A stretch of 64,000 nucleotides of DNA. Origin: Diaphorobacter caeni. Lineage in GTDB: Bacteria > Pseudomonadota > Gammaproteobacteria > Burkholderiales > Burkholderiaceae_C. Numbering within the stretch: the stretch's first letter is position 1; each line of letters starts with the position of its first letter. The position numbers were made by a program, and so were the translations under genes. The notes beneath the pieces were generated by a model. It was not told where the DNA came from. It did no database searches and was given only the letters and a program-made list of their open reading frames with translations. Where the stretch lies: NCBI RefSeq assembly GCF_015354245.1, contig NZ_JADKYZ010000006.1, positions 1 through 64,000 of the forward strand. Direction: 5' to 3'. Of the stretch, positions 8,607-16,235 are shown one piece after another.

Positions 8607-9217
8607 GTGATCTCCTTGATCTCCTTGTCATTCCAGAATGACGTGGCCAGTTGCTCGGTCTCGCCCGATGGATGCACGCGCACGATGCGCAGCGCCTCGG
8701 GCCGCTCGATCAACACGCAGGCCTTGCCGGTGCGCTTGCAGTGGTCCTCGACACGCCAGAAGGAATCGTGCGAAACGCAGCCCGTCTGGCAGATCACGAG
8801 ATCGGCCGCGTGCAGGCTGCTTTCGAGCCGGGCTGCGGCCATGCCGGTGATGTCTTCGGTGACCGATTCGTCAACAAGCGATGCGCCTGACGCACCGCTC
8901 ATGCCCTTGAGCCCCCAGCGTTCGAGCGTACGCTGCAACTGCAGCCGCTCCTCGCGCTCCCACGCCAGCAGGCTCTCGCGCGCCACGAGCCGCGCACGCG
9001 TTCGCATGAGCTCGCCGCGCAGGCGCTCGATTTCCAGTTCATGCGTCATTGCGCTCTCCGTGCAGCGACCCTGCAGTGCGCCGCATCGACGCAGCAAAAT
9101 CCCGTGCTCAAGCACAAGCTGATGGATGTCTTCGTCGCGGTATGACACGATGCGCTCGCCTCCAAAGTCTGATGCTCCTGCTGATTCACGGGTGTTGAAC
9201 GCAGCGATGTGCTTCAT
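8603..9217 (-). CDS. DUF2325 domain-containing protein
   Basis: A 204-residue protein of unknown function. The C-terminal part carries the DUF2325 pattern, a Rossmann-like fold with ADLVICQTGCVSHD, FWRVEDHCKRTGKACVLIE and conserved cysteines that could bind metal or a redox group. The N-terminal half is a helical, Arg/Glu-rich region. It is the first gene of the DUF2325-orfX-sodA-ZIP operon, with a Fur-type promoter directly upstream. The ATG at 9217 would leave a leader of only about 5 nt after the predicted start of transcription; an in-frame GTG at 9148 preceded by GGAGG is a reasonable alternative and would give 181 residues. Confidence 0.82.
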   Translation of the reverse strand: MKHIAAFNTRESAGASDFGGERIVSYRDEDIHQLVLEHGILLRRCGALQGRCTESAMTHELEIERLRGELMRTRARLVARESLLAWEREERLQLQRTLERWGLKGMSGASGASLVDESVTEDITGMAAARLESSLHAADLVICQTGCVSHDSFWRVEDHCKRTGKACVLIERPEALRIVRVHPSGETEQLATSFWNDKEIKEIT

Positions 9218-9228
9218 TCATTGCGAGT

Positions 9229-9256
9229 ATTTTAAATGAGAATGGTTATTATTCAA
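9229..9256 (-). promoter_or_regulatory. Fur-type promoter of the DUF2325-sodA-ZIP operon
   Basis: On the minus strand -35 TTGAAT (9251-9256) and -10 TAAAAT (9229-9234) are separated by 16 bp. The spacer and part of the -35 are occupied by AATGAGAATGGTTATTATT (9235-9253), an imperfect Fur box. It matches the 7-1-7 consensus (TGATAAT-n-ATTATCA) at 11 of 14 positions. Iron-loaded Fur bound there would block RNA polymerase. Confidence 0.65.
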
Positions 9257-9372
9257 TAAACCATGCGAGCGGCACTGAATTGAAAGTGAGAGGGGGGGAG
9301 TGCATCACGCCGAAGAGGGGCGTAAAGGTGCGCTGTGTCGTGAGGCGCGAGAGCTGGCGCGGGATGTGGACG

Positions 9373-9407
9373 AAAAAAAGCCAACGGACCCGTTGGGACC
9401 CGTTGGC
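9373..9407 (-). terminator. Intrinsic terminator of the candidate small RNA
   Basis: Stem GCCAACGG (9380-9387) / CCGTTGGC (9400-9407), followed on the minus strand by seven T residues (9373-9379). The arms and loop contain a tandem copy of GGACCCGTTG (9386-9405). Confidence 0.8.
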
Positions 9408-9458
9408 TGAACCACGATGAAAAAGAACCTTGGAGCAATTGTTGCGATTGCGCCGGAT
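9373..9458 (-). ncRNA. Candidate Fur-controlled iron-responsive small RNA
   Basis: The minus strand carries a full promoter (9463-9492) overlapped by a perfect Fur-type palindrome. About 85 nt later comes a strong intrinsic terminator (9373-9407), with no ORF between that has a ribosome site. The transcript would begin near 9454-9458 and end in seven U residues. Its middle has a single-stranded C/U-rich stretch (AAUUGCUCCAAGGUUCUUUUUCAU), the type of seed used by Hfq-dependent RNAs. By analogy with RyhB, PrrF, NrrF and BrrF it would be made when iron is scarce and repress iron-protein mRNAs. The function is inference; the promoter, operator and terminator are seen. Confidence 0.6.
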
Positions 9459-9462
9459 GCCA

Positions 9463-9493
9463 AGTATATCCAATATTGAGAACGATTCTCAAT
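9463..9493 (-). promoter_or_regulatory. Fur box over a sigma-70 promoter
   Basis: ATTGAGAACGATTCTCAAT (9475-9493) is a perfect 8-3-8 inverted repeat of the Fur type. On the minus strand it covers the -35 TTGAGA (9487-9492) and most of the 18-bp spacer leading to the -10 TATACT (9463-9468). Transcription would run toward the small-RNA terminator. The same box could also act on the plus-strand gene at 9647, but it is about 150 bp away. Confidence 0.75.
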
Positions 9494-9646
9494 TCATTTC
9501 AAAAAATCCACGGATTGCTTGTCGAGCGACCGGAACGTTGCCCGCTTGGGATGTGCTGCAGTCTGTCCCGGCGGTTGGATGGGCGTATATTGACTAACCC
9601 TTGGTTGAGGGGCATGTTCATTTCCGTTTTCTATCTGGAGTCCATC

Positions 9647-9859
9647 ATGAAAATCAGTGCACGCAACGTTCTCAGCGGCAAAGTCGTTTCCATCGTCCGA
9701 GGCCCCGTCTCCACCGAGGTCACGCTGGAGATCGCACCCGGTCTGCAGATCACGTCAAGCATCACCACCAACTCGGCGGACGCGCTCAAGCTCAAGGAGG
9801 GCTCGAAGGCATACGGCGTGATCAAGGCGTCGTCGGTGATGATCGGCGTGGACGACTGA
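9647..9859 (+). CDS. Molbindin-like TOBE domain protein
   Basis: A 70-residue single TOBE/Mop domain (MKISARNVLSGKV, TTNSADALKLKEGSKAYGVIKASSVMIG). Such small proteins assemble into rings that store or buffer molybdate or tungstate in the cytoplasm. The ATG at 9647 has a GGAG Shine-Dalgarno at 9637-9640. No molybdate ABC transporter or molybdenum enzyme gene is adjacent, so it appears to be an orphan storage protein. The upstream region to 9494 contains no other gene. Confidence 0.9.
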   Translation: MKISARNVLSGKVVSIVRGPVSTEVTLEIAPGLQITSSITTNSADALKLKEGSKAYGVIKASSVMIGVDD

Positions 9860-9889
9860 GCGCGCCACTGTTCATGGCGCGCCGCATGA

Positions 9890-10384
9890 TCATTTCATCC
9901 GGTCATCGGACAGCGTTGACGGCAGACGCTCAAGTCCCTGCCTGAACCAGCCGATGCGGTCCGTCCGCCGCACATCGAGCTCTGGCACATAGGGCTTGAT
10001 GTCCAGCACTGGAGTGCCGTCCAGCATGTCGTTGCCCGCGAAGTGCAGCGTCGAGCCGTCGACGCTCAGCAGCCGCACGATGGACAAGCCGATGCGGTTG
10101 GGCCGCGCGGGAGCGCGCGTGGCGAACACGCCGTGGCTCTGCGTGTCCATGAAGGGGACGACTTCCAGCTTTTCCGTGGCTTGGTGCAGATGGGTCAGCA
10201 CGATCAGGTATTCAAACCCTTGGATGTCGCGCAGGCCCGCAGCGAACTCTTCATGGATTTCGAGCCGACCCTGCACGTCCATGGCCGCGACGGTCTGTAT
10301 CGGCATGCCGCTGGTGGATTGGAAAGGGCTGCGCACCACGCCGATGGGGCGCAGCTGGATGGTCTCGGTCGTGGATGTCATCAT
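9890..10384 (-). CDS. trmO: TrmO-like tRNA (t6A37) N6-methyltransferase
   Basis: About 164 residues with the whole TsaA/YaeB fold: the start IRPIGVVRSPF-like strand (LRPIGVVRSPFQS), the FEYLIVLTHLH segment, the RAPARPNRIGLS motif that binds S-adenosylmethionine and tRNA, and DIKPYVPELD. The family methylates t6A at position 37 of tRNA-Thr. The ATG at 10384 is chosen over an upstream TTG; the next ATG three bases on is equally possible. The gene starts at the 3' end of the peroxidase gene upstream, overlapping or abutting its stop, so it may be translated from the same message. Confidence 0.88.
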   Translation of the reverse strand: MMTSTTETIQLRPIGVVRSPFQSTSGMPIQTVAAMDVQGRLEIHEEFAAGLRDIQGFEYLIVLTHLHQATEKLEVVPFMDTQSHGVFATRAPARPNRIGLSIVRLLSVDGSTLHFAGNDMLDGTPVLDIKPYVPELDVRRTDRIGWFRQGLERLPSTLSDDRMK

Positions 10385-10389
10385 CAAGC

Positions 10390-11616
10390 TCAAGGTGCGG
10401 AAAGGGCTGCATTCGTCACGAAGCCGGTGTCGGTCAGTGTCTTGAGAAAAGCGACGAGATCGGCCTTGTCCTGCTCGTTCAGCTGGATCTGCGAGACAAG
10501 CGGGTCCTTGTAGGGATTGAGTCTGCCGTCGCCTGCGTAGAGTCCGTTGCCCACATCGCGCCCGCCCGCCGCGTAGAAGTCGAGCACGGCCTCCAGCGTG
10601 CCGATGCTGCCGTCATGCATGTAGGGCGCGGTGAGATCGACGTTGCGCAGGCTGGCCGCGCGGAACTTGCCCATGTCGCTGGCGATCTTCGTGATTTCGA
10701 ACACGCCGCGATTGGGCTCGGGATAGGCTCCGGTGCCACCGATGTTGAACAGGCCCGTGTTGTGAAAGGCGGGGCTGCTTTGAATGCTGGTCGCCGTGCT
10801 GAACTGATCGTTGAAGTTGGGGCTTCCGTGGCACTGCGAGCATCGGGCCTGATCACCGAAGAACAGCTTCATGCCGCGCGCTTCCTGTTCGTTGAATGTG
10901 AGCTGTCCGGCCACCTGCCTGTCGTAACGGCTGTCAGCGGAAATCAGCGTGCGCTCAAATGATGCGATGGCCTTGATGATATTGTCCCAGCTCACCGGAT
11001 TGGCCTGGCCTGCAAACGCCGCCTTGAAGCGCGGTGCATAGTTTGCATCCGACTGGAACCGGGCCAGCACTTCGGCCCGGTTGGTGTCGTTCACACCCAG
11101 TTCCACGGGGTTGGTGCCGAAGATCGGCGTGAGCATCTGGTGCTCGAGCGTGCGTTCATTGGGATTCGCCCAAGTGAGCGTGCTGTTCCATGCCACATTG
11201 GCCAGTGGCTGGGAATTGCGCGGATGCACTTCGCCGGTTGAACCCCGCGAGAGCGCACGGCTGTCGGTGAAGGCGCTTTCCTGCGTATGACAACTGGCGC
11301 ACGACTGCGTGGCGTTGCCCGACAGGCGCACATCGTGGAACAGCGCGCGTCCCAGCGCCACCTTGGCGGCGCTCATCGGGTTGTCGGCGGGCACGTCGGG
11401 CGGGTTGAATCCGGCAGGCAGATTCCATTGCCATGCTTCCGTTTCCGGTGGAGTCGTTTCGGACGTCGCGCCTGACGAGGACGAGCCGCCACCGCCACAG
11501 GCGGGCAGAACGAGCGCGGCCACCAGTGCGGTCGTCAACGCGGCGATCAAGCGCGCGGGGAGACGCGCTTTGCGAGCGCCATGCGCGCAAGGAAATGTGT
11601 GATGGGCAGTGTGCAT
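10390..11616 (-). CDS. Di-heme cytochrome c peroxidase family lipoprotein
   Basis: A 408-residue exported protein. The signal peptide ends in the lipobox LPAC followed by GGGGSSSS, so it should be a lipoprotein. Two heme c motifs are present, CASCHTQE and CSQCHGSP, in the spacing of the MauG/CcpA peroxidase family, along with the NRGVFEITK and PYMHDGSIGTLEAVL segments of the C-terminal heme domain. The family reduces hydrogen peroxide in the periplasm or carries out MauG-like oxidations. The ATG at 11616 places the signal peptide correctly; the frame continues upstream but is not protein-like there. It is divergent from the beta-propeller lipoprotein gene. Confidence 0.9.
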   Translation of the reverse strand: MHTAHHTFPCAHGARKARLPARLIAALTTALVAALVLPACGGGGSSSSGATSETTPPETEAWQWNLPAGFNPPDVPADNPMSAAKVALGRALFHDVRLSGNATQSCASCHTQESAFTDSRALSRGSTGEVHPRNSQPLANVAWNSTLTWANPNERTLEHQMLTPIFGTNPVELGVNDTNRAEVLARFQSDANYAPRFKAAFAGQANPVSWDNIIKAIASFERTLISADSRYDRQVAGQLTFNEQEARGMKLFFGDQARCSQCHGSPNFNDQFSTATSIQSSPAFHNTGLFNIGGTGAYPEPNRGVFEITKIASDMGKFRAASLRNVDLTAPYMHDGSIGTLEAVLDFYAAGGRDVGNGLYAGDGRLNPYKDPLVSQIQLNEQDKADLVAFLKTLTDTGFVTNAALSAP

Positions 11617-11694
11617 GTGGTTGGGTGGGTGTGGCTTATTCGTTATTCCAAAATATAATAGCGCTTTATCCACATTGAAGATCACGAGGAGACT

Positions 11695-12642
11695 ATGCAT
11701 TCCAGTTCTGCAAAGCTGCACCGTTCACGTTGGACTTCCGGCCTGCGCCGCATGTTGCTGATCGGCCTTGCGTCGGCGGCGGTGACGCTGACCGCATGCG
11801 GGGGAGGAGGGGGGAGCGTGGACCGCGGACCCTCGACGCTGACGGTGTCCGCCAACCTCAATGGTCTGTATTGGGACAAGTCGCAAGAGCGCCTGTTCGT
11901 GACGGATGACGCGGCCAACAACATCCGCGCCTGGGATGGCGGAACGCAATTCACGCAGTACGCGGCGTTGCCCGCTGCGCCCGCGAGCGGTGCGACGCTA
12001 GGCCAGCTCACCGGAGCCGCCGACGGCACGCTGTATGTGACGCGCTTTGGTTTCGGCACCGACGGTGCCGTGGTCGCGGTTCCAAAAACCGGCAATGCCT
12101 ACAACCTCGGCGGCACGGATGCTCTGCGTCGCCGCATCGGCATCACGACCACGCCAGACGGTGCGCTGCTGGACGGCTGGTTCATCAAGGGTGGGTCGGG
12201 GGCGGTGAGCGAGCTCGCATTGAGCGGATCGACCGCCAGCGAACGTGAATTGATCACCGGACTCGGCAAGCCCGTGGGGCTGGCGGTGGTGGGTGATGCG
12301 ATCTATGTGAGCGACCAGAACACGGGCAACATCCTGTCCTATTCCCTTGCCAAGGTGCGCGCCACGCCTGCCACGCTGGCGGACGGCAAGGTGATCGCGA
12401 CCTTCACCACGCTCGACGGCATCGATTTGATGACTGCAGCGTCGGACGGAACGCTGTTCTTCGGCGGCTCGGGCGGCAAGCTGTTTCGCATTTCTCCCAA
12501 GGGCGAGACCAGCGTGATCGCCAGCGGTTGGCCCAAGATCAAAGGCGTGGCCTATGACGAAAACTATCGCCGCCTGTTCGTGGCGGTGTCGGCAGCGGAC
12601 GCCAACAGCGCGGCCAGCGTGCGCATCGTGCCGGTGGATTGA
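11695..12642 (+). CDS. SMP-30/NHL-type beta-propeller lipoprotein
   Basis: A 315-residue lipoprotein with a signal peptide ending LTAC-GGGGG. The rest is a repetitive six-bladed propeller pattern (NLNGLYWDKSQERLFVTDD, GKPVGLAVVGDAIYVSDQ, IKGVAYDENYRRLFVAV) as in SMP-30/gluconolactonase or YncE-like proteins. The catalytic metal site of gluconolactonases is not obvious, so a binding or scaffold role is as likely as an enzyme role. The 78 bp shared with the divergent di-heme peroxidase lipoprotein suggest joint control. The ATG at 11695 is preceded by GAGGAGA. Confidence 0.75.
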   Translation: MHSSSAKLHRSRWTSGLRRMLLIGLASAAVTLTACGGGGGSVDRGPSTLTVSANLNGLYWDKSQERLFVTDDAANNIRAWDGGTQFTQYAALPAAPASGATLGQLTGAADGTLYVTRFGFGTDGAVVAVPKTGNAYNLGGTDALRRRIGITTTPDGALLDGWFIKGGSGAVSELALSGSTASERELITGLGKPVGLAVVGDAIYVSDQNTGNILSYSLAKVRATPATLADGKVIATFTTLDGIDLMTAASDGTLFFGGSGGKLFRISPKGETSVIASGWPKIKGVAYDENYRRLFVAVSAADANSAASVRIVPVD

Positions 12643-12778
12643 GCAAGAGCGGTTCGCTCGGGAGCGCTGAAATCAGGCGCCCAGCGTGTTCGATGCATCC
12701 AATGGACCAGCGTGAGGTGGCTTGGTCTGACGAGGTTACAGCCGCTACCAGCAGCCGTGAGCCGTTGCCGCTGCGGCG

Positions 12779-13150
12779 TCAACCCGCAGCGCCCTGCGGC
12801 AGCAATCCTTGCGGCGTCGAGCCCGGCGTGGCGTCGTCCCGTTTGGTCGCACGCGGGGTGATGCGGTGCACCTGGGCGGCGGCTGAGTCGGCTTCGGCGC
12901 TGGAGGGGGCGTCCGTGGCTGAATTGGAGGCGCTTGCCTGCTTGCTCACGGCGCTGCGGCCCGCGAGCTCTTCGGAGACCACGGCCATTTCAGCCTGGAG
13001 GCGGCGGGCGCGTTCCCGGTACATGGTGGCCAGCGCGGCGTGGTGTTCTGCGGCGCTCTCGTGTTCCAGTGCGGCCATGCGGGCTTCTTCCAGACCGCTC
13101 TGGATGCGGCGCATGTAGACGATGGTGGGGTTCATGAAGCGCTGGAACAT
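12779..13150 (-). CDS. Small coiled-coil hypothetical protein
   Basis: A 123-residue protein of no recognised family. It begins MFQRFMNPTIVYMRRIQSGL, followed by a charged helical stretch (about residues 18-60) rich in Ala, Glu and Arg that looks like a coiled coil, and ends in a disordered Ser/Ala/Thr tail. No signal peptide or membrane helix is clear. The ATG at 13150 is chosen because GAGGAG lies 7 bp upstream; the longer open frame has no such site. Both neighbouring genes are on the plus strand, so it is transcribed alone. Confidence 0.6.
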   Translation of the reverse strand: MFQRFMNPTIVYMRRIQSGLEEARMAALEHESAAEHHAALATMYRERARRLQAEMAVVSEELAGRSAVSKQASASNSATDAPSSAEADSAAAQVHRITPRATKRDDATPGSTPQGLLPQGAAG

Positions 13151-13424
13151 GGTGGTTTCTCCTCGGTCGCGACGACAACGGAAGTGCTGCGTACCGTGCT
13201 TCCTATGATGACGCCGCGCGGCGGGTTTGGCGTCGGACAAATTCCCTACTTTTCGCGCGCAAGGGTTTTTCACAAAGTGCGCCAGAGGGAGTCTGAGCAA
13301 TGTTGTTTCAAATCGCTCAAAATGTTGCATCTGTAGATCACCTGTTTGGCTGAACCCGTCCGTTTGCGGGGCATGTGGCCGGCCGGAGCGGGCGGTCGCG
13401 TTTGCTGACAAAATCCTTTGCATC

Positions 13425-14510
13425 ATGAGTCTGATTCAAGCTTTGCCGGAAGGTCCGCTGGACATCATCGGCGACATCCACGGCGAGTTTTCCGCGCTGA
13501 CGCAACTGCTCCACCACCTGGGCTACGACGCTGACGGTCATCACCCCGAGGGCCGCACGCTGGTGTTCGTGGGTGATTTCTGCGATCGCGGGCCGGACAG
13601 TCCGGCGGTGCTCGATCTGGCCGCACGGCTGATCGAGTCGGGCCGCGCGGTGGCGGTGCTCGGCAATCATGAGATCAATCTGTTGCGCGAAGATGTCAAG
13701 GACGGCTCGGGCTGGTTCTTTGACGAGCGCGTGCAGCGTGACAACGCCAAGTACGCCCCTTATCACCGCCCGGATGCGGCGCAGCGCGAGCGCATCGTGC
13801 GGCTTGTCGCGGGGCTGCCGATTGCGCTGGAGCGCGCCGATCTGCGGGTGATCCATGCAGCATGGCAGTCCGAGCAGATCGCCATGGCGCGCGCTTTGCC
13901 GATGGGCTCGGTGCGGCGTGAATACGACCATTGGGAAGACGAAGCCGCACGTCAGGCCCACGAGACGCATCTCGAGGACCGGATGAAGGCAGAGCGCGTG
14001 CTCTGGCCGCACGATCTGGAAGATGGCGAGAAGAAGCCGCCGTTTCTGCCAGCGCACGCCGAGAATGAATCCAACAAGCAGATGCTCAATCCGCTCAAGG
14101 TGCTGACCTCGGGCGTGGAGCGCAAGGGCAGCGATCCGTTCTTTGCGGGCGGCAAGTGGCGCTTTGTGGAACGCGTGGGCTGGTGGGACGACTATGCCGA
14201 AGGCGTGCCGGTGGTCGTGGGCCATTACTGGCGGCGGCTGCATTCCATTGACCGCGCGCAGATCGGCAAGGGCGATCAGGATCTGTTCGCCGAGATCGCG
14301 CCGATGGCCTGGCATGGGCAGCAGGGCAATGTGTTCTGTGTCGACTTTTCGGTGGGCGCGCGCTGGAGCGCGCGGCTCAAGGGACGGCCGCCGGAGCGCG
14401 ATTTCAAGCTGGCCGCGCTGCGCTGGCCCGAGCGCGTGCTGCAGTTTGATGATGGCGTGGTCCTGCCGACCGAGGGGTTTGGCGTAGAGCGCATCGCGCA
14501 GACGGCCTGA
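13425..14510 (+). CDS. Metallophosphoesterase (PPP/ApaH-like)
   Basis: A 361-residue calcineurin-like phosphoesterase. The metal and phosphate-binding motifs are all present near the N-terminus: GDIHGE (about residue 16), GDFCDRG (about 46) and GNHE (about 80), with further histidines later (VIHAAW, VVGHYW). It should hydrolyse a phospho-ester such as a diadenosine polyphosphate or phosphoprotein with two metal ions; the true substrate is unknown. The ATG at 13425 begins MSLIQALPEG just before the first motif. The N-terminal extension of the open frame is not protein-like. It lies 57 bp upstream of hoxJ but has no known link with hydrogenase. Confidence 0.87.
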   Translation: MSLIQALPEGPLDIIGDIHGEFSALTQLLHHLGYDADGHHPEGRTLVFVGDFCDRGPDSPAVLDLAARLIESGRAVAVLGNHEINLLREDVKDGSGWFFDERVQRDNAKYAPYHRPDAAQRERIVRLVAGLPIALERADLRVIHAAWQSEQIAMARALPMGSVRREYDHWEDEAARQAHETHLEDRMKAERVLWPHDLEDGEKKPPFLPAHAENESNKQMLNPLKVLTSGVERKGSDPFFAGGKWRFVERVGWWDDYAEGVPVVVGHYWRRLHSIDRAQIGKGDQDLFAEIAPMAWHGQQGNVFCVDFSVGARWSARLKGRPPERDFKLAALRWPERVLQFDDGVVLPTEGFGVERIAQTA

Positions 14511-14567
14511 CGCGCGTTGGGAGGGCCCGCCTACAATCGGCCATCTCCCTCATTCACTGCGCTGACC

Positions 14568-15968
14568 ATGGTTCCTGAACGACTCTCCGCGAAGAATCTG
14601 CTGCGCGAATCCGGTCTCGATGAGGACGACTCCGCGCTGCAGGCGCCGCTTGCCGGCGCGGTGGACGAGGCGGTGTGGATGGACGTCATCCAGAAGATGG
14701 ATGAGGTGTACTCCCAGCTCATCGACGATGAGGTCGAGCTCGAGAAGAAGAACGCCGAGCTCGAGCAGTCGCAGCAGTTCGTCTTCAGCGTCATCTCGGC
14801 GATGTCGGATGTGCTCGTGGTCTGCGACGCGCAGGGCCGGATCGAGCAGACCAACGCGGCGCTCAATGATCTGGTGGGGCGTGATGAAGACGCGCTGCGC
14901 GGCACGCCCTTCGTTGATCTGCTGGCGGATGCCGACAGCGTGCAGCGCGTGCGTCAAGTACTCGCGCAGACCCGCGCGCAGCGCAGCGGCCAGGTGCTGG
15001 AGCTGCAGTTGCGCGATGCTGGCGCGGCCAGCGTGCCGGTGGATGCCAACTGCACGCCGCGCATCGACCACAACGGCCGCCATGTGGGCACGGTGCTGGT
15101 TGGGCGGCCGACGGCGGAACTCAAGCGGGCATATCAGGAACTGCGCAGCGCGCACGACGCCTTGAAGCGCGCGCAGCAGCAGCTCATCCATTCCGAGAAG
15201 ATGGCCTCGCTGGGGCGGCTGGTCGCGGGCGTGGCGCATGAGCTCAACAATCCGATCAGCTTCGTGCTCGGCAATGTGCACGCGCTGGACCGCTACACCC
15301 AGCGCCTGTCGAGCTATCTGGCCGCGGTGCACGCGCACGAGCCGCCCGCGCAGCTCGAGGCGATGCGCAGAAAGTTGCGCATCGACCACATGCTGGCCGA
15401 CCTGCCGTCACTGATCGAGGGCACGATGGAGGGCGCGCAGCGCACGACGGACATCGTCAACGGGCTCAAGCGGTTTTCGGCGATGGACCCTGACGCGCGT
15501 GCGAGCGTCGACCTGATCGAGGTGGTGGAGCGCGCGATCCACTGGATTCGCAAGGGCGTGACCACCGCGTTCGAGCTGCATTGGGACGAGCGCGTGCCGT
15601 GCCACGTCACCGGCAGTGGCGGGCAACTGCAGCAGGTGATGATGAATCTGCTGCAGAACGCGCTCGATGCCGTCGCGGCGACGCAGTGTACGCCGGTGCT
15701 GCATGTGTCGATCACGCGGCGCGACGGGCATGCGGTCTTCACGCTGCGCGACAACGGAGCGGGGATCGCGCACGCGCATCTCACGCGCATCTTCGATCCG
15801 TTCTTCACCACCAAGCCCGTGGGCCAGGGCACGGGGCTGGGGCTGTCGATCAGCTACGGCATCGTCGAGCAGCATGGCGGCACCCTGTCCGCGCAGAATT
15901 CGGAGCAGGGCGGCGCGGAGTTCGTGGTCGAGCTGCCACTCGCGCAAGAGGCGCCACCCGCATCCTGA
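14568..15968 (+). CDS. hoxJ: Hydrogenase-associated sensor histidine kinase HoxJ/HupT
   Basis: A 466-residue cytosolic histidine kinase. It has a helical N-terminus, a PAS domain at about 72-185 (VFSVISAMSDVLVVCDAQGRI), a dimerisation domain with phospho-acceptor H224 in GVAHELNNPISF, and an ATPase domain with N box (NLLQNALDA), DNGAG and GTGLGLS. The HELNNPISFVLGN sequence is typical of HupT/HoxJ. In Ralstonia and Rhodobacter this kinase interacts with the H2-sensing hydrogenase and controls HoxA/HupR. Here it stands alone upstream of the structural genes rather than beside hoxABC. A TACAAT -10 element lies at 14532-14537. Confidence 0.88.
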   Translation: MVPERLSAKNLLRESGLDEDDSALQAPLAGAVDEAVWMDVIQKMDEVYSQLIDDEVELEKKNAELEQSQQFVFSVISAMSDVLVVCDAQGRIEQTNAALNDLVGRDEDALRGTPFVDLLADADSVQRVRQVLAQTRAQRSGQVLELQLRDAGAASVPVDANCTPRIDHNGRHVGTVLVGRPTAELKRAYQELRSAHDALKRAQQQLIHSEKMASLGRLVAGVAHELNNPISFVLGNVHALDRYTQRLSSYLAAVHAHEPPAQLEAMRRKLRIDHMLADLPSLIEGTMEGAQRTTDIVNGLKRFSAMDPDARASVDLIEVVERAIHWIRKGVTTAFELHWDERVPCHVTGSGGQLQQVMMNLLQNALDAVAATQCTPVLHVSITRRDGHAVFTLRDNGAGIAHAHLTRIFDPFFTTKPVGQGTGLGLSISYGIVEQHGGTLSAQNSEQGGAEFVVELPLAQEAPPAS

Positions 15969-16071
15969 AACGGTGGAAGTTTTCTTTCCGCTTGCGCATG
16001 CAAACCGGATGACCGGCTTGCGAATCTCGCTTCTTCTTGCACTCAGGGTTAACGCGGGTTTTGCAGGTTTT

Positions 16072-16086
16072 GACTTGGCGCAAGTC
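16072..16086 (+). promoter_or_regulatory. Palindrome, candidate HoxA activator site
   Basis: GACTTGGCGCAAGTC is a perfect 6-3-6 inverted repeat centred about 125 bp upstream of the predicted sigma-54 transcription start. That is the usual distance for an NtrC-type upstream activator site. Binding by HoxA is inferred from position only. Confidence 0.4.
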
Positions 16087-16177
16087 GCAGAGAAAACGCA
16101 CGCAAGCCCGTATCACAACACATCATTTCGCATCGAAAAAAAACCATCGCGAGATATGTGCAAACGCACATGGGAAC

Positions 16178-16193
16178 TGGCCCGGCTATTGCA
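16178..16193 (+). promoter_or_regulatory. Sigma-54 promoter of the hydrogenase operon
   Basis: TGGCCCGGCTATTGCA matches the -24/-12 consensus (TGGCAC-N5-TTGCW) with one change in the first box. The invariant GG (16179-16180) and GC (16191-16192) are exactly 10 bp apart. Transcription would start near 16204, 32 bp before hoxK. This agrees with HoxA, further downstream, carrying the GAFTGA loop that contacts sigma-54. Confidence 0.75.
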
Positions 16194-16235
16194 TTGACAT
16201 CGGCAGATACGTCCAAATAACAGGAGACGACCCCG

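Noticed and set aside
9417-9479. A 20-codon open frame on the plus strand opposite the small-RNA candidate
   Set aside because: No ribosome site, and it ends inside the Fur box; chance is more likely than a leader peptide.
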